From NCBI GenBank assembly GCA_032871835.1, contig CM065297.1, forward strand, positions 67,443,253 to 67,507,252: a stretch of DNA of 64,000 nt, given 5' to 3'. The notes below the pieces were generated by a model that was given only the letters and a program-made list of their open reading frames with translations, was not told the origin of the DNA and searched no databases. A program made the position numbers and the translations under genes. This stretch comes from Dipteronia dyeriana. Its lineage: Eukaryota > Streptophyta > Magnoliopsida > Sapindales > Sapindaceae. Shown here piece after piece: positions 57,198-64,000 of this stretch (position 1 is its first letter; the number at the start of each line of letters is the position of its first letter).

Positions 57198-58934
57198 TGA
57201 AAATAGCCCTGAAATGTGTGTATCCTAATCTAGAGGGGGGATGAATAGGTTTTAATCAACTTAATTACAAAATTTTCATGATTAGTCAATATTAAAAATC
57301 GCCCCAATAAACAAACATACAAGTTCAAACTTAAAGTGTAGAAATATAAATAACACTTGATTTTTACGTGGAAACCCTTTAACAAGGGAAAACCCATGGG
57401 CTAACCACTTAGCCACTTACGATCCTAAAATCCACTTTTGTAATGGTGTTTACAATCTAAATTGACCACTTAGTCACTTACACTTCAAGGTTACTAACCC
57501 GCCAATACTACTCGCATGCCTTTATAGTGATTCTTGATCGATGCTTGCCAACCACATCTAGGTTGCAATACTTCACTTGTTTGCACATTACACCATGTAG
57601 TCAAAAGACGTAATTCTCAATGAAGAGATCGACAAATAGCTTATGTGAATATATAAAATATTCTAAATACAATTAATGCTAGGCAACACTAAATGCTTAT
57701 CTATGAATTTAAAAATATCACTAAGTACAAATCCTAGATTTCAGTGTCTATATGAATGCTCATAAAGACCTAACTAGATATAGATATGCAAGTCTAAGAT
57801 CTAGTAATCAAACAAATGCCAATCAACAAGAGTTGTCACTAAACATGGCAACGACATTAATTTCAATCATCAAATGAAATCAATATGACCTAATTAGCAA
57901 GAGGGCAAATATATCCTAAATGCTAGCTATCAACAAACAAACCCCAAACATATCATAACTTCAATAGATATACAATTAATATGAAGGTTTGCTAACCTAA
58001 GCAATAATTGACATGTCATGATAAGGTAGAACAATAAATGAGCAAGAATGATAATTCTACTTACCAATTAATGAAAACCCATGCTTTGAATGATCCTAAA
58101 GATGCAGATGAAGATGGGTTTGGGTTTGGAGAGTCAAACACAAAGCTTGAAGCTTTCTCTCTCTAATGGAACTTTTTCTCTCACTAGGATCTGAAAATTC
58201 TGAGTTCTAAGTCAAAATGGGGAAGAAGAAAAAGTAGAAGGATCCTGTAAAAACCTATCCCGTAAAATCCACTAGAAAGATCATCACGGGAGGGTTCGTA
58301 GGAGGGACAAAATGGACTGTCCAGTGGAACCCACTCTCCACACTCCAACTTGAAATTTAAGCGGTTCAAAACATGACCAAACAACTTCAAAACCTTTTGT
58401 ATAATATACCGTTGGAAAGGTATGGAAGTCTACTTTCTGTATTAATTTACAAAACATGATTTGGATGACTGTAGAAAGAGTTATTGTAAAATAAGTGACC
58501 AAATATTAGATTTGGACAACAACAAGAATGCCCAAACTCATGGAAAAGACCATGTGACCAAAGAACAAAACAAGAGAAAAATAGGACCTTTTCAAATGGT
58601 AACTCAACTCGCTAAAACAAGCACACCATCGTGCAAGCGCGAAAACAACACAAAACAACACTTAAATCTAGAAATAAAGTGCATGTGATTGTGACATGAA
58701 TGCACACAAGAGCAATAAGAAACAAATGCATGTCATCACAAATGCATGTAAGTGTGGGTGATGCAACTAATATCTCTTCAAGAGTTAAGTCAAGTGAACT
58801 ACCACACTTGAAGCAATTTGGGACCTTGGAAGCTTGTTGAAGGTGAGTTACAATTGGTGACCTAAGCTACCTATTACAAACAATCTCATTGTGGTTTTAA
58901 TGCAATATGCCAATAAAAAATAAAGGTCCTTACA
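57198..58934 (-). mobile_element. Solo LTR related to the Sirevirus
   Basis: Starts TGAAAATAGCCCTG and ends GGTCCTTACA, 1737 bp. It shares 'ctagaggggggatgaatagg', 'acgtggaaaccct' and the 'cctagatatca'-type blocks with the Sirevirus LTRs, but is diverged and lacks the CCGCGG cluster. Flanks GTTTT (57193-57197) and ATTTT (58935-58939) could be a TSD with one change. No internal region is present. Confidence 0.78.
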
Positions 58935-60770
58935 ATTTTCTTAACTTTCTTTGCCTTTTTCTTTATTTTGATCTCTCTTTTATTTTGCACTCATACATAT
59001 GGTTTTCTTGCAATTTGGCTCGAAGTGCAATTTTGGCACTTCTACATTTTGAGCTAAACTTGCACATCACAAAATTGCCCAAGTACACACTTTTTTGTAC
59101 ATATAAGAGCTCTTTACCTATCAAACACATAACACATACACCCTTACATGATTGGAAATTAAAAAGGGTTGGCTTGTGTTTGGCTTATGGTTATATGGTT
59201 AATTTATTGTTCCAAATGAAAAAGGTAAGTGTTTGGCCATGAAATTGGCTTTGGAACACAGAAAGGGACATAGAAATGTGTTTGGCACTTTAAGTAGTTA
59301 AATGCACACATTGCCTAAGATCATTTCCACAATTAGTTTATCAAGGGAATGAATGAATCCATCAAGCAATACATAATATATATGCAATATATGTCCTATG
59401 GCACGTGGTACTTATGATGAGAAGAGTGTTTAAAGAATACAACAAAATGTACACTCAATTATGCTATTTACAGGCTTATGTTTGTGAGCTCACGGGTGTC
59501 TCCACTATTAGAACAAGATGTATGAGCATCGAGTCCCCTCCATTTAAGAACACAATGGATGGGACTTGCCATGACAATGCAAGTATAACCCACGAGTGAT
59601 AAGGATTTTCCACACAAGCTCACAATGCAACCATAGACTCGCCAGAAGCACACGCTTAAGGCATCACATCCAAGCTAATCAAAACTCAAAGTTTTTTACC
59701 ACTGTGACAAAATCGAAAAATTTGAACCAAAAACTAAAAATGACTCAAAACAATGAAAAAGACGACTCAACAAGGCGTCTAGACCCCCAAACCAAAACTC
59801 AAAATTGTCCTCAATGTTATAGACTAAAGAGCTCAGCCTAGTGGTGCACACCTAATATGACTCAAAACAAACAACCTAAGCACTAATCATGCACAATCAA
59901 TGCCTAACAACATACAAAGATTAAAAATAGCTCATCATAAAATAAGGCATTTCGGTACAATATCTAAATTAAGCACATGCATTCAAGATGGGAAATCTAC
60001 ATCCACATCAAGCATTCTCATTCAAAATTGATGGCATGGGGACATACAACCTCCAAACCAATTTTTGATTATATGCTTAAAAATCTATACAAGATATATG
60101 CATGATTCAAAAACCCCTAAACCAAGTTGGGCTATATCAAAATAAAACCTGTAAATCCTATGCATATCAACACGAGCCTTCGGCTCATCCAATCAAAATG
60201 TAATAATCAGTAAGTGCAAAATTACGAAAACCAAAATTGTATCATCTTTCACAAATGTTTCCATTCACCAATATTCAAACAAACAACCCAAAAATGATTT
60301 GGAAAGAAATATTCATATCCACCATATTCACCAGTTTATAAACAAGGATAAAGAGATAAAGTGTAAAAATTTGGAATTGAGATAGAAAGGTAAAAATGAT
60401 GCGATTACTCATTTGTCTGAAACTTAAGTAGGTTCCCACCCTTTTTATGAGCACTCTTGGCTTGCTCGTCCCTCTAAGACTAGCAAGTGGCTAGTATGTT
60501 GAATCCAAGAGATGAAGAACATAATCTTGAAGCATAATCTAAATCACAAGGGTTAACAATCACAACAGATATCTCAAACCACATATAATCTCAAACACAT
60601 AATATCCAACTATCCAAAAATAATCATTCGCCGTTAACTGAGCTAGAAACAACAACCCTATAATGTAGTACTAAAATACCTAAATTTAGCAAGTTCACAA
60701 AATAATAAAAGTATGAAATGAATAAAAAGTATCAATGCAAAATAATGCAAGAAAAACTAGTGCAGCAGAA
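58935..60770 (-). mobile_element. Family X internal region 3, conserved non-coding block
   Basis: Resumes the unit at 'cttaactttctttgcctttt' and repeats the conserved block ('ggcttgtgtttggcttatgg' near 59170, 'aggtgtctccactattagaacaag'-like near 59493). A basic tail 'GTSKPRVLIKRVG' is readable on the minus strand near 60470-60420. Confidence 0.72.
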
Positions 60771-60772
60771 TT

Positions 60773-61790
60773 CACTCATCATCTGAGGACTCTACCATGT
60801 CATCCTTCTACAGCCATTTGCCCTTCAGATCTCTTTCTGCTCTGGCTCTCTCTTCAGCTTCTTTTCTGGATATCTTCTCTACTGCCATAAGCTCTGTAGC
60901 ACATGATTCGATCATTGGACCTCTACTAAGGAAACTCAATGTGGTAGACCTTTTGCCTCTCTTCTCATACGGGGATAACCTTCACCTTCTTCCTTAGGCT
61001 GGTGATGTTAGACCACAGATCTTCCATATTTATTTTTTTGTTAGCCTAAAACGTAGAGAATTTGGAGTTCTATGTGTTCATGGAAGTTTGTAGGCTTGCC
61101 ATCCTTGAAACCAAGGTCTATCATGGCACCGTACCCTAATCACCTACAACTAAGGTAGGAACTACCTGATCAAAACCATGATGCTGTGCTCAACTGGAGC
61201 TTGTTTTGGTTCCCCTTTTCTTCTTTCTTATTCTCTATCTATCACTCGTGAGGTCCCTCTCAACTATCAACCTGGTCCACGTGGTCATCCTTATATCCTC
61301 ATGGTGCCACTCTAATAGGTCATCCCCAAAGTCAACCACTGCTCTTTCGTAAAAGTCTATAATTATGTCCTCCTAGTGCTCATTCTCTGATCTTGCTTAA
61401 TACCTCTGGGTCCTCTAGCATTATGGTCTGAAAATATTCATTGAGGTCATCAATTGTCACTAAAAACTCAACTCCTCTAACTAAGACATAGGAATAACAT
61501 CTAAAATGATCAGGTACAATGCTAGCGTAGAACTCCTCAATTATTCTACTACAAAATGCACTAAGGTACTGCCTAATGTCTTCCCTCCACTTCTTTCCAC
61601 TGTATGAGTGATGGGAGTCTTTCCTAGGTCATCTAAGTCCAGCCCTCTCTCAGGAAATATGCTTCTTCTCCTAAACTGCTGCAGTATGTTCTCAAAATCT
61701 TCATGTTGGACACATTCCGGTTTAGGAGGAGCTAATGTCATCTTCCTCCTCTAGCTTGACATTTGACCCACACTCTTCCTGGATGACATC
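60773..61790 (-). pseudogene. Plant-transposon-domain gene in family X unit 3, broken
   Basis: Start ATG at 61790 ('MSSRKSVGQMSS', then a stop and a second Met). The frame 61741-61541 has 'FERGLDLDDLGKTPI'-like text ('IFPERGLDLDDLGKTPITHT'). After a frame change come 'EEFYASIVPDHFRCYSYVLV' and 'RGVEFLVTIDDLNEYFQTIM', then lower down 'WHHEDIRMTTWTRLIVERDL'. It ends in an acidic 'ESSDDE'. The pattern 'EFYA...(V)RG..(V/I).F....IN...' recalls the plant 'putative plant transposon protein' domain found beside Ty3 elements. Units 1 and 2 have no counterpart. The domain name is from memory and tentative. Confidence 0.5.
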
Positions 61791-62914
61791 TGCAATTAAA
61801 AACATCCAAATTTAGATTGAAACTAATACAAACAATAGGCAAAAATCTGCTCATGATCTAATATGAAAGAATAAAATTTGAGAATTTCAGGTTGCAGTGC
61901 ATGGGTTATGCATAGGTTGGAACCCGTATAGAACACGTGCATCTGGCGATTACAGACGCTTAGAAAGTGACACCAGATGCACAAAATCACAATTTCAATC
62001 ATGTTTTGTGCATAAAAATTGAATCCAAACATCACAGCATATAAAAAGTATCAACTAAGAATTGAAAACAACATATAATTAAGCAAATAACTCAATGAAT
62101 TCAACCCAAACCTTAAAATTGATACTAACAAAATCAAAGCCCAATCTTGCTCTAAATCATTTGCAAATCAAAATCCATGCATCAATCAATCAAACTCAAC
62201 ATATATGCATGAACACCAAATAAAGATTGAGCATGAATTCATTTGTTCTAAGAGAGTTGGGGTTCTAGCATACGATGTGAAAGGATTTTGAGAGGGAGAG
62301 AGATGAAATTTAAGGTACAAAACAAATTAAAACAATATTGAATAAGAGAAACATACCTTTTTGGTCATGAAATTGAAGCATGAGAATCAAGTTTTATCTT
62401 TTAGGGGAAGAGGGAAAAGAAGAATTTGATTGAATGATGGTAGGGCTCACTCTGACAGCGATAGGTGTATATATGCAAGTCAGATGCACGAGTCTTAGCG
62501 TGGGTTGAAACTCGCACATGCCCCGCGTAATCTCTTGATAATTCTTCACTCCTGTTGCATGAGTTGTGCGAGGTTATAGTACAGGTGTTGACCCGCGCAC
62601 CTCATGCTCCCTTCATCATCTTACAACCTTGATCACTTTGAATTGCTTGGATTTAAGTGTCTAACTTGCACAAGACCATTATACCAATTAATCATTCTTG
62701 CCTTAGCCAAATATCACACCTTTTAAAAACATAAAAACTCAAAATAATATCAACAATACAATCACCAAAAATAAATCACAGTAGGTTTTCTCAACACTTA
62801 GACCTACCCATTTCACACATAAGCACATCAAATTAATTTTAAAACATGGCAACTCAAAGACATATGAGAATACAAATTATGAACTCCAACTCATGCTAGA
62901 TTTTCTCAACTCAA
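61791..62914 (-). other. Family X unit 3 spacer, non-coding
   Basis: No gene seen. It contains two GC-rich patches like the LTR cluster ('gcataggttggaacccgtatag' near 61910, 'gtgttgacccgcgcacctc' near 62586), a purine-rich stretch near 62280, and 'caatcaatcaaactcaacat' repeats. Units 1 and 2 lack it, so it may be part of another insertion. Confidence 0.5.
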
Positions 62915-64000
62915 TGCAAACGAGGTAGGACTTTGGTCAATCGAAGAAGGTTTGACCAGATGGGGAGGTTGTTTCTTTCTAATCACCCAAATGGGTGACA
63001 ATGGTTCATCTAATATTCCCTTCCCCTTAATCCTACATTTTTCTAACAAGTCTTTACTAACCCAATTTTTTTTAAAACTTTTAGAGGGTTCTTGCTAGAC
63101 TTATGTTGGTTTTTCTTGAATTCAAGGAACTTAAGGCAATGGGCTTTAAAATGCCCTTCTTTAGACCAAAAGAAGCAAGTAAAAGGGTAATAAGAAGAAC
63201 TCCCTCTATATTCATTGTTGTTAGGCCTTCACTGTTATCTCCCTTGAAGGGTCTTCACTTCCCACTCCACCTTATCAAGTTAGACTAAGTTGGCGCATTT
63301 CTTGACCCTAGCTATCTTCAATTACTCTTCCTTTTTGCTTAGTTGCTCATTAACTCTCTTCAAGGCATTTGCTTTTTGTTCCACTTCAATCATCAACTTA
63401 CTTGTCTTCCTTGCATATTCTTCCTTAGATTCCTCTGAAAGTGTGGTTAGTTCTAGATCCTTGGACATAGACTCCTACTCTTTTTCAAGGATTCCAATTG
63501 TTTCTTCAAATCCTTGTTGATAGAGAACAAATTTTGAACTTTCTTTCTTAAAAACTCATTTTCCTTCTTCAAACGCTTCACCTAAAGTCTTAACTTCCTC
63601 TCTTTTTTTTCTATATCGAAGTCCCTAGACATTTCTTCAAGCATTCTTTCATAAAAAATTGCCTCTTCCGTTAGCATTGCCTCATTTTCTTTAATACCAT
63701 CTTGATGGCTATCTTTCATTTCCGAGGCCAATTCAAATGCTTTGATGAGCTCACAAACCTTGCTCTTCTTCTTTCGAGTTTTGGGCACTTCTATAACTAA
63801 GCACCCTCATTCATTCTCCTTTTCTTCTGGTCCACTTACAATGAATTAAACCTTTTTACCCCCACAACTTAAAGATAACTCCTTAGAAACCACATTAACT
63901 ATCATTCCGGTTGTGGCCATGAACTATCTACCCGAAAGCAACTTCCAATCCCCAATCCTCAATACTTCTGTTACCCCAAAGATTACAAAGTCAACCAGTA
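62915..64000 (-). pseudogene. Family X coiled-coil gene, copy 3, partial
   Basis: Runs off the window at its 5' side. An open piece at 63788-63582 is Lys/Glu-rich ('ENEAMLTEEAIFYERMLEEM'). Near the 3' end 'WVSKDLLEKCRIKGKG' and 'SPIWVIRKKQPPHLVKPSSI' match the C-terminal motifs of copies 1 and 2. Frame changes break the coiled coil between. The motif survives with different codons from copies 1 and 2, which argues that the protein was once under selection. Confidence 0.58.

Noticed and set aside
1..64000. Search for host protein genes, tRNA, rRNA or other RNA genes.
   Set aside because: Every long frame with a recognisable motif belongs to a retrotransposon, and no tRNA-like cloverleaf or rRNA text was noticed by eye. 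A tRNA or covariance-model scan would be needed to exclude small RNA genes.

Overview
This window is nuclear DNA from a flowering plant, probably a eudicot, and consists of a nest of LTR retrotransposons with no convincing host gene. The evidence is direct: Ty1/copia and Ty3/gypsy gag, protease, integrase, reverse transcriptase (RT) and RNase H motifs; LTRs with 5-bp target-site duplications (TSDs); primer-binding sites (PBS); polypurine tracts (PPT); and AT-rich non-coding sequence with microsatellites. Almost every reading frame is broken.

Layout. Bases 1-8021 hold pieces of a plus-strand Athila-like gypsy element (LTR, gag and protease scraps). They are interrupted by a truncated minus-strand copia element (about 1408-4332) and a 2.5-kb solo LTR (4611-7143, TSD CATGC). 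From 8022 to the end the backbone is a tandem array, all on the minus strand, of one element family called 'family X' here. The order is LTR1 (8022-9551, continued at 32953-33115), internal 1 (33116-37375), LTR2 (37376-39310), internal 2 (39311-43880 plus 53561-53629), LTR3 (53630-55334), part of LTR4 (to 56389), internal 3 (56390 to the window end). Neighbouring units share one LTR.

Three younger insertions split this array. A Tat-like gypsy element (9552-32952) sits in LTR1 and carries an extra antisense gene. Inside that gypsy sits a copia compound (13715-25411): a nearly complete minus-strand copy joined head-to-head with a shortened plus-strand copy. A Sirevirus-type copia (43881-53555, TSD GACTC) sits in internal 2, and a related solo LTR (57198-58934) in internal 3.

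The most interesting candidate is family X. It has an Athila-type PBS and PPT but shows no pol genes. In the gag position it encodes a long coiled-coil protein whose C-terminal motif (WV..KK...P..VKP) survives in all three diverged copies. It looks like a non-autonomous element with its own protein, mobilised by an Athila-like relative. Two unrelated LTR families here also carry a GC-rich, CpG-rich repeat cluster just upstream of the likely TATA box.

Boundaries marked by TG/CA ends and TSDs are good to a base or two; other fragment edges are approximate. All homology statements come from reading motifs by eye, not from database searches.
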